Source: DATAQC01 sp038238185 (GTDB lineage: Bacteria; Actinomycetota; Acidimicrobiia; Acidimicrobiales; AC-14). From it: a stretch of DNA of 28,489 bases. Location: assembly GCA_038238185.1 (NCBI GenBank), contig JBBRXY010000038.1, positions 1-28,489 on the forward strand, written 5' to 3'. This document shows positions 20,903 to 28,489 of the stretch, in pieces. The translations under genes and the position numbers were made by a program. Position 1 is the first letter of the stretch, and every line of letters starts with the position of its first letter. The notes below the pieces were generated by a model, which was given only the letters and a program-made list of their open reading frames with translations, was not told the origin of the DNA and searched no databases.

Positions 20903-21532
20903 CTACGGAATGGTCAGGCAAGTGCCGAGCAAGCAGATCTCCAGAAGATGCGTGGGCGCCAGGGTCGCAGCGTCACGAAGCGACTTCAGGGTGGTGGTGG
21001 CGCCCGAAGCAGGCGGTGTCGACGCGGCGACGGAGATGACGCCAGCGTCCGCCCGGGTCGCGGAGGGGGCGGGGACCACGGCGGGGGCTGCCGCGGCCGT
21101 TGCGGCGGCGACGGGCGGCGTCTGGGGAGCTGGCCGGGGGGGGTCTGCCGGCGTGACCTGAGGGGTGACCGGCACCGATGCCTCGGCCGGCGGTGGCTGG
21201 GTCGGCGCTGGTGCTGGTGCGATCGAGGCAGGAACGGGCCCGGCGACGTGGTTTGACGATCCACCGATCCGAATCAGGCCCGAAAAGAGGATGCCGGCCA
21301 CCACGATGGCGAGCACGACCAAGCCCGTCAGCGCCCCCACGGCCGGGTGCCGACGCCGCTCCCTCAACCGGTCCGACACCACCGCCTCGTCCCATTCCCG
21401 GAGGAACCGGCCGAGCTGGCGATGGGCGTCGAGATGGGCCAGCTCGTCGCGCGGGTCGGGTGATCCGTGGTGGCACGTCGGGCAGGTCCAGGTGTTCTGC
21501 GTCGGCGCGGGGGCAGTCGAAACCGGGACCAT
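20903..21532 (-). CDS. C2H2 zinc-finger single-pass membrane protein
   Basis: A 209-aa protein. Near the N-terminus Cys17-x2-Cys20-x12-His33-x3-His37 (CPTCHHGSPDPRDELAHLDAH) has the exact spacing of a classical C2H2 finger. A charged helix (RFLREWDEAVVSDRLRERRR) and a transmembrane helix at about 65-88 follow. The outer part is a long Pro/Ala-rich, low-complexity stalk, ending in a short conserved-looking tail with two Cys (LEICLLGTCLTIP). The finger would be cytoplasmic and the stalk external. Function is unknown; it may bind DNA or protein at the membrane. The ATG at 21532 is the first plausible start; the upstream frame runs into metH. Convergent with the 28-aa gene. Confidence 0.7.
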   Translation of the reverse strand: MVPVSTAPAPTQNTWTCPTCHHGSPDPRDELAHLDAHRQLGRFLREWDEAVVSDRLRERRRHPAVGALTGLVVLAIVVAGILFSGLIRIGGSSNHVAGPVPASIAPAPAPTQPPPAEASVPVTPQVTPADPPRPAPQTPPVAAATAAAAPAVVPAPSATRADAGVISVAASTPPASGATTTLKSLRDAATLAPTHLLEICLLGTCLTIP

Positions 21533-21588
21533 CTGCGACGTATCGGCAGCCTCGGCGGAAACCTTTAACTTTTCTTGGCGCGGGGGCC

Positions 21589-24500
21589 TTACCGGGCGAT
21601 GAAGTACTTGGCCCGGGGGTGGTGGCAGATGATGGCCGAGGTGGTCTGTTCCGGATGGAACTGGAAGTCCTCGCTCACCGCCACGCCGATTCGCTCGACC
21701 TCGAGCAACTCGGCCACCTTGGCGTTGTCCTCCAGGTCCGGGCAGGCGGGGTAGCCCCACGAGTAGCGCCCGCCGCGGTAGTGCTGGCGGAGCAGCATGT
21801 CGACCAGCTTGCCGTCGTCGTCGGCGAAGCCCCACTCCTCGCGAATGCGGCGGTGCCAGTACTCGGCCAGGGCCTCGGCCATCTCCACGCCCAGGCCGTG
21901 GAGGAGCAGGTACTCCTGGTAGCGGTCCTCGGCGAACAGGCGGGCCGTGGCTTCTGACACCGCCTGGCCCATGGTGACCACGTGGAAGGCGGCGTAGTCG
22001 ACCTCACCGGAGTCCATGGGTCGGAAGAAGTCGGCGATGCACAGGTACGGGTCCTGGCCCTGGCGGGGGAAGGAGAACCGCAGCCACTCCGACGTGCGGG
22101 TGTCGTCCTTCCAGATCACCAGGTCGTTGCCGTCGCCGTTGGCTGGGTAGTAGCCGTAAGCCACCTGTGGCACCAGGGCGCCGCTCTCCTTGGCCTTGGC
22201 CAGCTCCTCGCGCAGCGTCGGGCGCATGCGGGCCTTGAAGTCGGCGTCGGACTCGGTCTTGCCCCCCTCACCCTTGACGGGGCGGAACTGCCACTGGTGG
22301 CGGAACAGGGCCGTCTCGTTCAGCCAGCCGGAGATCTCGTCGATGGGAAGACCCTTGACCACCCGGGAGCCGAGGAACGGCGGGACGAAGATGGTGTTGT
22401 CGGTCTCCACCTCGGGCGAGCGGGCGGGGATGCCCTCGCCGCCCTCGGCGGGTGCCACCGAGCGGGCCCGGGCCGGCAGCTCCCTGCCGGTGACCTCCCG
22501 CCCGAACACCGGGTCGTCGGCGCCCGTGCGCTTGAGATCCATCAACTGGTCGAGAGTCCGCAGGCCCTCGAAGGCGTCCTTACCGTAGAACAGACGCCCG
22601 TCGTAGACCTCCCGCAGGTCGCGCTCCACATAGCGGCGGGTGAGGGCCGCCCCACCGAGCAGCACGGGGATGTCGGCGAGGCCGCGCTGGTTCAGCTCCT
22701 CCAGGTTCTCGCGCATGATGAGCGTGCTCTTGACCAGCAGGCCGCTCATACCGATGGCGTCGGCGCCCACCTCGGTGGCCTTGGCCACCATCTCGTTGAC
22801 CGCCACCTTGATGCCCAGGTTGTGGACTTCGTAGCCGTTGTTGGTGAGGATGATGTCGACCAGGTTTTTGCCGATGTCGTGGACGTCGCCCTTCACCGTG
22901 GCCAGCACCACCCGGCCCTTGCCCCCCTGGTCGGACTTCTCCATGTGGGGCTCGAGGTGGGCGACGGCAGCCTTCATGGCCTCGGCCGACTGGAGCACGA
23001 AGGGAAGCTGCATCTCGCCCGAGGCGAACAGATCGCCCACCACCTTCATGCCGGCGAGCAGGGTGTCGTTGACGATGTCGAGAGCCGGGGTGGTGGTGAG
23101 GGCCTCGTCGAGGTCGTCGGTGAGGCCGTTGCGGTCGCCGTCGATGATGCGGTGGTGCAGGCGTTCGGACACGGGCCAGCCGCTGCGGTCCTCCTTCTCC
23201 ACCTTGTTGGCGTCGACGCCCTCGAACAGCCCCAGCAGCTCCTGCAACGGGTCGTAGCCCTCGTGGCGGCGGTCGTAGATGAGGTCGAGGCACACCTCGC
23301 GCTGGCGTTCGGGCATCCGCGACAGGGGGATGATGCGCCCGGCATGGACAATGGCGGCGTCGAGGCCGGCCTCCACACACTCGTGCAGGAACACCGAGTT
23401 GAGGGCGTGGCGCGCCGCCGGGGCGAGCCCGAACGACACGTTGGACAGGCCCAGGATGGTATGCACGCCGGGCAGCTCGGCCTTGATGCGGCGGATGCCC
23501 TCGATGGTCTCGATGCCGTCGCGCCGGCTCTCCTCCATGCCCGTCGACAGGGGCAGGGCCAGGGCGTCGAAGAGCAGGTCGGACGCTTCCATCCCGTAGC
23601 GGTTCACGGCGAGGTCGTGGATGGCCTTGGCCGAGCGCACCTTCCAGTCGGCCGTGCGGGCCTGGCCCTCCTCGTCGATGCAGGTGCACACGACGGCGGC
23701 GCCGTACTCGCGGGCCAGCGAGAAGAAGCGGTCGAAGCGGGTGCTGGGCGCGTGGCCGTCCTCGAGGTTCACCGAGTTGAGCACGGGCTTGCCCCAGATC
23801 CACTGCAGTCCCTGCTCGATGACCGCGGGCTCGGTGGAGTCGAGCACGAGGGGGATGCTGGCCTGGGTGGCGAAGCGACGGGCGATCTCGTCCATGTCGG
23901 CGACGCCGTCCTCGCCGGTGTAGTCGACGCACACGTCGAGGAGGTGGGCACCCTCTTTGACCTGAGCCTGGGCCATGGCCACGCACTTGTCCCAGTCGTC
24001 GGACAACATGGCCTCGCGGAACGCCTTCGACCCGTTGGCGTTGGTCTTCTCGCCGACCACGAGGAACGACGTGTCCTGGCGGAACGGGACGTGCGAGTAG
24101 ATCGACGCCGCGCCGGGCTCGTGCACCGGGTCGCGAGGGGCCGGGGTGAGGTCAGCACACCGGTCGATCACCGCTTTGAGATGTTCGGGCGTGGTGCCAC
24201 AGCAACCGCCGATCACCTGCACCCCCAGCTCGGACACGAAGCGGGCGTGGTAGGTGGCCAGTTGGTCGGGCGTGAGGTCGTAATGCATCTCGCCGTCGAC
24301 GACCGATGGCAGCCCGGCGTTGGGCAGGCAGGAGATGGGCACCCGGCAGTGCTGCGACAGGTGACGCAGGTGCTCGTGCATCTCACCGGGGCCGGTGGCG
24401 CAGTTGAGGCCGATCACGTCGGGACGGACGGCTTCGAGGGCGGTGAGGGCGGCGGCGATCTCGGTGCCCGGCAGCATCCGCCCGGTGAGCTCGACAGTGA

Positions 24501-25101
24501 CCTGGACCTGGAGCGGCACCTGGCGGCCGAGGGCGGCCATGGCCCGGCGGGAGCCGATGATAGCGGCCTTGGCCTGGAGCAGATCGAAGACCGTCTCGAT
24601 GATGATCAGGTCGACGCCGCCCTCGAGGAGTCCGGTGGCCTGGACCTCGAAACAGTCACGAAGCTCGGCGAAGCGGATCTGGCCGAGGGACGGGAACTTG
24701 GTGCCCGGACCGATCGAACCGGCGACCCAGGGGCCGCCGTTGCTCCGGCTATAGCCGTCGGCCACGTCGCGGGCGATCCGGGCCGCCTTCACGTTGAGCT
24801 CGTGGGTCCGCTCGGCCAGGCCGTACTCGGCCAGGGTGACGGGTAACGACCCGAAGCTGTCGGTCTCGACCACGTCGACGCCCACGTCGAGGAACGACCG
24901 GTGCAGATCGGCGATCACGTCGGGCCGGGTGTCGACGAGGATTTCGTTGCAGCCTTCGAGGGCAGGGCCACCGAAATCGTCGGCCGTCAGGTTGCGCATC
25001 TGAAGATTGGTGCCGGTGGCGCCGTCGTAGATAACGACGCGCTCCCCGACGGCTTCCAGGTAGCTGCTCACCCGGACGAGGTTACCGGCCATCGTCTCCA
25101 T
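21589..25101 (-). CDS. metH: Cobalamin-dependent methionine synthase
   Basis: A 1170-aa, four-module enzyme that moves a methyl group from 5-methyltetrahydrofolate to homocysteine through cobalamin. The homocysteine domain (1-about 320) has zinc ligands Cys234 (GLNCATGP), Cys300 and Cys301 (GGCCGTTPEH). The pterin domain (about 340-600) has FLVVGEKTNANGSKAF and NSVNLEDG. The B12 module (about 645-890) carries the lower-ligand motif DVHDIG (Asp739, His741, Gly744). The C-terminal activation domain shows WGYPACPDLEDNAKVAELL and ends HHPRAKYFIAR. Length is close to E. coli MetH (1227). The start could be 25101 or 25092. The neighbouring pduO also serves cobalamin. No cobalamin riboswitch was recognised in the 150-bp upstream region. 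Confidence 0.97.
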   Translation of the reverse strand: METMAGNLVRVSSYLEAVGERVVIYDGATGTNLQMRNLTADDFGGPALEGCNEILVDTRPDVIADLHRSFLDVGVDVVETDSFGSLPVTLAEYGLAERTHELNVKAARIARDVADGYSRSNGGPWVAGSIGPGTKFPSLGQIRFAELRDCFEVQATGLLEGGVDLIIIETVFDLLQAKAAIIGSRRAMAALGRQVPLQVQVTVELTGRMLPGTEIAAALTALEAVRPDVIGLNCATGPGEMHEHLRHLSQHCRVPISCLPNAGLPSVVDGEMHYDLTPDQLATYHARFVSELGVQVIGGCCGTTPEHLKAVIDRCADLTPAPRDPVHEPGAASIYSHVPFRQDTSFLVVGEKTNANGSKAFREAMLSDDWDKCVAMAQAQVKEGAHLLDVCVDYTGEDGVADMDEIARRFATQASIPLVLDSTEPAVIEQGLQWIWGKPVLNSVNLEDGHAPSTRFDRFFSLAREYGAAVVCTCIDEEGQARTADWKVRSAKAIHDLAVNRYGMEASDLLFDALALPLSTGMEESRRDGIETIEGIRRIKAELPGVHTILGLSNVSFGLAPAARHALNSVFLHECVEAGLDAAIVHAGRIIPLSRMPERQREVCLDLIYDRRHEGYDPLQELLGLFEGVDANKVEKEDRSGWPVSERLHHRIIDGDRNGLTDDLDEALTTTPALDIVNDTLLAGMKVVGDLFASGEMQLPFVLQSAEAMKAAVAHLEPHMEKSDQGGKGRVVLATVKGDVHDIGKNLVDIILTNNGYEVHNLGIKVAVNEMVAKATEVGADAIGMSGLLVKSTLIMRENLEELNQRGLADIPVLLGGAALTRRYVERDLREVYDGRLFYGKDAFEGLRTLDQLMDLKRTGADDPVFGREVTGRELPARARSVAPAEGGEGIPARSPEVETDNTIFVPPFLGSRVVKGLPIDEISGWLNETALFRHQWQFRPVKGEGGKTESDADFKARMRPTLREELAKAKESGALVPQVAYGYYPANGDGNDLVIWKDDTRTSEWLRFSFPRQGQDPYLCIADFFRPMDSGEVDYAAFHVVTMGQAVSEATARLFAEDRYQEYLLLHGLGVEMAEALAEYWHRRIREEWGFADDDGKLVDMLLRQHYRGGRYSWGYPACPDLEDNAKVAELLEVERIGVAVSEDFQFHPEQTTSAIICHHPRAKYFIAR

Positions 25102-25252
25102 GGCCGTCGGACATCCGGGGCCGGGGCGTCAGAGCCGGAAAAGGAATCAGTGACATCGAGGTCGAATAGGTCATCACAATGGGTCTCCGGGGGGAACGCT
25201 CGTGTGATGACGCGACCCGTCGCGCCGCCACCCGTCGACGGGGCTGGCGCCC

Positions 25253-25672
25253 GTGATCACGATGGTTCTGCTCGCGGTGATGTTCCTTGCCGTCGTGGTG
25301 CCCCAGGCGCTATCGGCCCGGAGCGAACGCAACCAGGAATTCCTGGCCAGCATCCAGTTCCACGCCGGGGCCGTAGAGGTCCCCGACGACGCCCCGCCGC
25401 CACCGACCCGCCGGCCACGCTCCACCCTCGCCCGCCGCAAGTTGGTCCTGATCTTCCTGCTCGTGGCTATCCCCGTGTCGGCCATCCCCGTGGTCGTATC
25501 GCCGGCCAAGTTGACCCTCATCGCCCACCTTGCCGTCGTCAACTGCCTCCTCGGCTACATCGCGCTGCTCGTGCGCTGGCGCGACGCCCGTTCCCCGACG
25601 CGCATCCCGGCACCTGCCCCCGCCCTCGTCCTCACCCCGACAACGGTCCACCCCGTCCTGCGCGCCGGCTGA
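25253..25672 (+). CDS. Small membrane protein of unknown function
   Basis: A 139-aa protein with three hydrophobic segments: about 2-20 (MVLLAVMFLAVVVPQAL), 64-83 (LVLIFLLVAIPVSAIPVVV) and 87-107. A polar, Pro/Arg-rich region separates the first two, and the end is Pro/Ala-rich. An SARSERNQEFLASIQ segment just after the first helix is the most distinctive part. The N-terminal helix followed by a charged segment recalls actinobacterial division-associated membrane proteins, but that is only an impression. GTG at 25253 or ATG at 25262 may be used. The gene is divergent from metH across 151 bp. Confidence 0.7.
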   Translation: MITMVLLAVMFLAVVVPQALSARSERNQEFLASIQFHAGAVEVPDDAPPPPTRRPRSTLARRKLVLIFLLVAIPVSAIPVVVSPAKLTLIAHLAVVNCLLGYIALLVRWRDARSPTRIPAPAPALVLTPTTVHPVLRAG

Positions 25673-25684
25673 ACCCCCCGTTCC

Positions 25685-25724
25685 GGTCACGTTTCTACCG
25701 GCCAGAACCAGCAGACACGTGACC
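25685..25724. promoter_or_regulatory. Nested inverted repeat upstream of pduO
   Basis: GGTCACGT and ACGTGACC form a perfect 8-bp inverted repeat enclosing a smaller TTCT/AGAA pair. It lies between the small membrane-protein gene and pduO, 28 nt before the pduO start. It could be a terminator without T-run or an operator overlapping the pduO promoter. Confidence 0.4.
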
Positions 25725-25736
25725 AGAACGCCTTGG

Positions 25737-25742
25737 TAGGCT
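25737..25742 (+). promoter_or_regulatory. Candidate -10 box of pduO (TAGGCT), near-leaderless start
   Basis: TAGGCT fits TAnnnT and ends 9 nt before the GTG at 25752. No Shine-Dalgarno sequence is visible, consistent with a leaderless transcript. Confidence 0.35.
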
Positions 25743-25751
25743 CGGCCGACC

Positions 25752-26285
25752 GTGAGGATCTACACGCGCGCCGGCGACGACGGCACCACCGGCTTGCTCT
25801 TCGGGGGACGGGTACGCAAGGACGCGCCGATCACGTCTGCCTGCGGCGACGTCGACGAGGCCCAGGCTGCTCTCGGCCTGGCTCGCAGCGCCGCTGACGG
25901 TGACCCCGAGCTCGACGCCCTCGTAGTCGGACTGCAACGTCACCTGTGGGTGCTCATGGCCGAGCTCTCCACCGCCGCCGCCAACCGGGAGAAGCTGCGG
26001 GCCGGCCAGACCCTCGTGACCGCGGAGATGGTCGAGGGCCTGGAGACCCTCATCGACGATCTGGCCGCCCGCGCCGACCCGCCCACCGAGTTCGTGGTGC
26101 CGGGTCAGAACCCAAGCGCGGCGTCCCTCGACCTGGCCCGCACGATCGTGCGCCGGGCCGAGCGCAGCGCCGTGGGCGTGGCCGCCGAGGGTTCACAGGT
26201 CGTGCCCTACCTCAATCGCCTCTCCGATCTGCTCTGGACCATGGCCCGATGGCGGGAGGGAAAGTCCCTCACCGCCCGACAATGA
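25752..26285 (+). CDS. pduO: PduO-type ATP:cob(I)alamin adenosyltransferase
   Basis: A 177-aa protein that transfers the adenosyl group of ATP to cob(I)alamin to make coenzyme B12. The ATP-binding N-terminus is MRIYTRAGDDGTTGLLFGG followed by VRKDA. The cobalamin-side helices carry GDVDEAQAALGLAR, FVVPGQNPSAASLDLARTIVRRAERSA (catalytic-region Arg pair) and the family end YLNRLSDLLWTMAR. Length fits (about 180-195). The GTG start matches the conserved N-terminus exactly. pepA begins 25 nt after its stop, so they may share a transcript. It implies at least one adenosylcobalamin enzyme elsewhere in the genome, since metH uses methylcobalamin. Confidence 0.95.
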   Translation: MRIYTRAGDDGTTGLLFGGRVRKDAPITSACGDVDEAQAALGLARSAADGDPELDALVVGLQRHLWVLMAELSTAAANREKLRAGQTLVTAEMVEGLETLIDDLAARADPPTEFVVPGQNPSAASLDLARTIVRRAERSAVGVAAEGSQVVPYLNRLSDLLWTMARWREGKSLTARQ

Positions 26286-26310
26286 TCGCGACACAGGGAG
26301 TGACCGCACC

Positions 26311-27795
26311 ATGACGATGACCTTCACCCTGGCCGCCGCCGCTGATGCCGATGCCGATGTCGCCGTCCTCGGCGTTCCCGTCTTCGCCGGTGGCGACGTG
26401 CCCGCCGGCGCGGGCGCCGAAGTCGACGAGCATTGGCTCTCCGAACGCCACTTCGAGGGTCGGCCGGGCGAAACCCTCGCGCTGCCCGCCGACGACGGCA
26501 CCACTGTCGTCGCCGTCGGTATGGGCGACCCCGACGAGGTGACGGCCGAGACCCTGCGCCAGGGAGCCGCCGCCCTGGTACGGGCGGCATGGCACGCGCG
26601 AAGCGCGGCGTCGTCACTGGTGGCCGCGGCTCCCGGTCTCGATACCGGCGCGGCGGTCCAGGCCGTGGTGGAGGGTGCCGCCCTGGCCGCCTACCGGTTC
26701 ACCCGGTACAAGGGCGACCCCCACCCGTGCCGGCTGGAGAACTTCACCGTCATCGGCAAGGGACGGCCGGCCGGCCGTGGCCTGGAGCGGGGCGTCCGGG
26801 TGGCCGCCGCCGTGGCCATGGCCCGTGACCTGGTGAACGAGCCGGCCGGGGCCATGACCCCCTCACGACTGGCCGAGGTGGCAGCCGAGGCGGCGGCCGG
26901 AGGGCGGTTGAAGCTCACCGTCTGGGACGAGGTTGACATCGCCAACGAGAACCTCGGCGGGCTGGCCGGCGTGGCCCGCGGTTCGGACGAACCGGCTCGG
27001 CTCATCCAACTGGCTTGGGAGCCCCCGAACGCCCGGGCCCGCATCGCCCTGGTGGGCAAGGGGATCACCTTCGACTCAGGTGGACTTTCCATCAAGTCGG
27101 CCGAAGGTATGGAGACCATGAAGACCGACATGTCGGGGGCGGCAGCGGTGCTGGCGACGATGGCCGCCCTACCCGACCTGGCGCCGAAGGTGGCCGTCCT
27201 CGCCATCGTGCCCGCCACCGAGAACATGCCGGGCGGGCGGGCCACCAAGCCCGGCGACGTGCTCAAGGCCCGAAACGGCACGACCATCGAGGTGCTCAAC
27301 ACCGATGCCGAGGGCCGGCTGGTGCTGGCCGACGCCCTGTCTCTGGCGGTGGAAGCAGGAGTCGACGCGATCGTCGACCTGGCCACCCTGACCGGCGCCT
27401 GCATGGTGGCCTTGGGACCCAAGATCGCCGGCCTCATGGGTACCCACGACGGCTGGGTCGACCAGGTCTCCGCCGCCGCCGACAAGGCCGGCGAGAAGGT
27501 CTGGCCCCTGCCCCTGCCCGAGGAGTACCGACGCTCCATCGACTCCGACATCGCCGACGTGAAGAACATCGGCTCCGACCGGTATGGGGGTGCCCTCACC
27601 GCCGGCCTGTTCCTACGCGAATTCGTGGGCGACGTGCCGTGGGCCCACCTCGACATCGCCGGTCCGGCTCGGAGCAGCGACGACGACGGCTACGTGCGCA
27701 AGGGCGGAACGGGGTGGGGCGTGCGAACGCTCCTGGAACTTGTCAGCTCGTATCGTCGCCCAGGCCCGGCCCGCCGTCTCCGGCCCGAACGCTGA
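26311..27795 (+). CDS. pepA: Leucyl aminopeptidase (M17 family)
   Basis: A 494-aa cytosolic dizinc aminopeptidase that releases N-terminal amino acids from peptides. The N-terminal regulatory domain (1-about 160) is less conserved. The catalytic domain holds the metal ligands and catalytic residues: Lys250, Asp255 and Lys262 in VGKGITFDSGGLSIK, Asp273 in TMKTDMSGAA, and the M17 signature NTDAEGRL at 330-337 (Asp332, Glu334, Arg336). Length agrees with PepA (about 500). The ATG at 26311 follows an AGGGAG site about 10 nt upstream. The C-terminus has a short Arg/Pro-rich extension (YRRPGPARRLRPER). Confidence 0.96.
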   Translation: MTMTFTLAAAADADADVAVLGVPVFAGGDVPAGAGAEVDEHWLSERHFEGRPGETLALPADDGTTVVAVGMGDPDEVTAETLRQGAAALVRAAWHARSAASSLVAAAPGLDTGAAVQAVVEGAALAAYRFTRYKGDPHPCRLENFTVIGKGRPAGRGLERGVRVAAAVAMARDLVNEPAGAMTPSRLAEVAAEAAAGGRLKLTVWDEVDIANENLGGLAGVARGSDEPARLIQLAWEPPNARARIALVGKGITFDSGGLSIKSAEGMETMKTDMSGAAAVLATMAALPDLAPKVAVLAIVPATENMPGGRATKPGDVLKARNGTTIEVLNTDAEGRLVLADALSLAVEAGVDAIVDLATLTGACMVALGPKIAGLMGTHDGWVDQVSAAADKAGEKVWPLPLPEEYRRSIDSDIADVKNIGSDRYGGALTAGLFLREFVGDVPWAHLDIAGPARSSDDDGYVRKGGTGWGVRTLLELVSSYRRPGPARRLRPER

Positions 27796-27811
27796 CGTGG
27801 GAAAGTGAGGC

Positions 27812-28489
27812 GTGGCGGACACGGATGGACCACGCAGTGGCGATCAAGGCCCTCGGTCGACGGGACAGGCCGGCGAGAAGGCCCCCGCCGTACGCCGTCG
27901 GAGCCCGGCCAAGAAGGCGGCCGTGACGGCGCCGGGCGAGAAGGAGCTGACGGCGGCGACGGCCAAGAAGGCGACGGCAAAAAGGGCGGCCGCAAAGAAG
28001 GTCGCGACCAAGAAGGCTGCGGCCAAGAAGGTCGGGACTGCTGCGACAGCCAAGAGGGCGGCGACAAAGAAGGCGACGGCACCTGCGGAGGCCCAGCCGG
28101 ACGACACTGCGACCGTCCCGGCGGCGGTCGTGCCGCCACCACCCTCCCTCGAATTACCGCCACCTCCGCCGCCGCCTCCGCCCTCCCTCGAATCTCCGCC
28201 TCCGCCTCCGCCGCCTCCGCCTCCTCCGCCTCCGCCTGCGTCGGCTCCTGCCTGGGCCCCTCCTGGTGCAGTACCGCCCCCGCCCCCTGGCGCCGGCTCG
28301 ACGCCGCCTCCACCGCCCCCTGACGCCGGCTCGACGCCGCCACCACCGCCCCCACCACCCCAGGCGGGGGGGTGGGCCGCGCCCGGGCCGCCGCCGCCCG
28401 GCGCCCCCAACCCACCGGGCGGTCCGCCTCCGCCTCTCAGCTGGGCACCGGGCGGCGCCCCGCCAGGACCCACACCGGCCGTCACTCCC
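27812..28489 (+). CDS. Lys/Ala-rich plus polyproline protein, cut by the window edge
   Basis: A frame starting with GTG at 27812 remains open for 226 codons to the window edge. It begins VADTDGPRSGDQGPRSTG. A histone-like stretch then carries repeated AKKA/TAKR/AAKK units (about residues 33-90), followed by TVPAAVVPPPP and long proline runs (up to 15 in a row) alternating with SLE, GAGST and DAGST spacers. The final part is Gly/Pro-rich. No folded domain is reached. The basic part may bind nucleic acid or teichoic/acidic polymers, and the proline part would need EF-P for translation. A membrane domain may follow outside the window. The start is uncertain, since the ribosome-binding site is weak (GGAAAG); an in-frame stop at 27806 excludes starts further upstream. 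Confidence 0.65.
   Translation, partial: MADTDGPRSGDQGPRSTGQAGEKAPAVRRRSPAKKAAVTAPGEKELTAATAKKATAKRAAAKKVATKKAAAKKVGTAATAKRAATKKATAPAEAQPDDTATVPAAVVPPPPSLELPPPPPPPPPSLESPPPPPPPPPPPPPPASAPAWAPPGAVPPPPPGAGSTPPPPPPDAGSTPPPPPPPPQAGGWAAPGPPPPGAPNPPGGPPPPLSWAPGGAPPGPTPAVTP

Noticed and set aside
21982..24846. A 954-codon open frame on the plus strand opposite metH
   Set aside because: It is antisense to a fully conserved methionine synthase, resembles no protein, and is a by-product of high GC content at third codon positions.
25102..25252. Cobalamin or SAM-type riboswitch upstream of metH
   Set aside because: No B12-box-like conserved core or supporting helices could be recognised in these 150 bp.
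27844..28485. Gly-rich open frame on the minus strand at the right edge
   Set aside because: It is the mirror image of the polyproline codons of the plus-strand gene; the plus strand has the histone-like start and a consistent frame.

Overview
This is a very GC-rich bacterial chromosome window with a clear actinobacterial flavour: GTG starts, likely leaderless promoters of the TAnnnT type, PspC-domain envelope-stress proteins, a PduO-type cobalamin adenosyltransferase beside a cobalamin-dependent methionine synthase, and Lys/Ala-rich histone-like tails. The family mix would suit an Acidimicrobiia-like lineage, but the sequence alone does not fix the taxon. No rRNA, tRNA, CRISPR array or complete insertion sequence was seen.

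Layout. 1-1.4 kb: a gene cut by the left edge, mobA (molybdenum cofactor guanylyltransferase), and a secreted CHRD-domain protein. 1.4-4.0 kb, minus strand: a histone-H1-like basic protein and a divergent copper amine oxidase-like protein. 4.26-9.58 kb, plus strand: the centrepiece, a tightly coupled cluster related to the glycine/sarcosine/betaine reductase (Grd) of amino-acid-fermenting Firmicutes. Its order is GrdE-like alpha subunit, GrdB (selenoprotein), GrdC, atypical thioredoxin, GrdA (selenoprotein), small membrane protein. Both grdB and grdA are interrupted by an in-frame TGA exactly where the family carries selenocysteine, and each TGA is followed by a hairpin.

9.7-11.7 kb, minus strand: a cupredoxin-like lipoprotein coupled to a membrane-anchored Asp-box (BNR) repeat protein. 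11.9-14.7 kb: a small zinc-ribbon protein, then a decayed stretch with a multiply frameshifted flippase-like gene, an orphan gene fragment between inverted repeats, an intact membrane protein and a truncated VOC/glyoxalase remnant. 14.7-18.4 kb: a LiaFSR-like envelope-stress module made of a PspC/LiaF-like protein plus a 59-aa membrane protein, divergent from a PspC-histidine kinase and its LuxR-type regulator. 18.4-20.7 kb: an FNR-type flavin reductase, a flavin monoamine oxidase and a 28-aa membrane peptide. 20.9-25.1 kb, minus strand: a C2H2-finger membrane protein and metH. 25.25-28.49 kb, plus strand: a small membrane protein, pduO, pepA and the start of a Lys/Ala- plus polyproline-rich protein cut by the right edge.

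How the Grd-like genes would work together. By analogy with the known complex, the B component (alpha plus GrdB) activates the substrate on its selenocysteine, GrdA takes over the carboxymethyl group as a selenoether, component C converts it to an acetyl thioester, and thioredoxin re-reduces GrdA. Three features set this version apart: the alpha subunit lacks the cysteine from which the pyruvoyl group is made; grdD (the second C subunit) and trxB are absent from the cluster; and the thioredoxin gene lies between grdC and grdA. Substrate and product are therefore open, and an unprocessed, betaine-type B component is the most natural reading.
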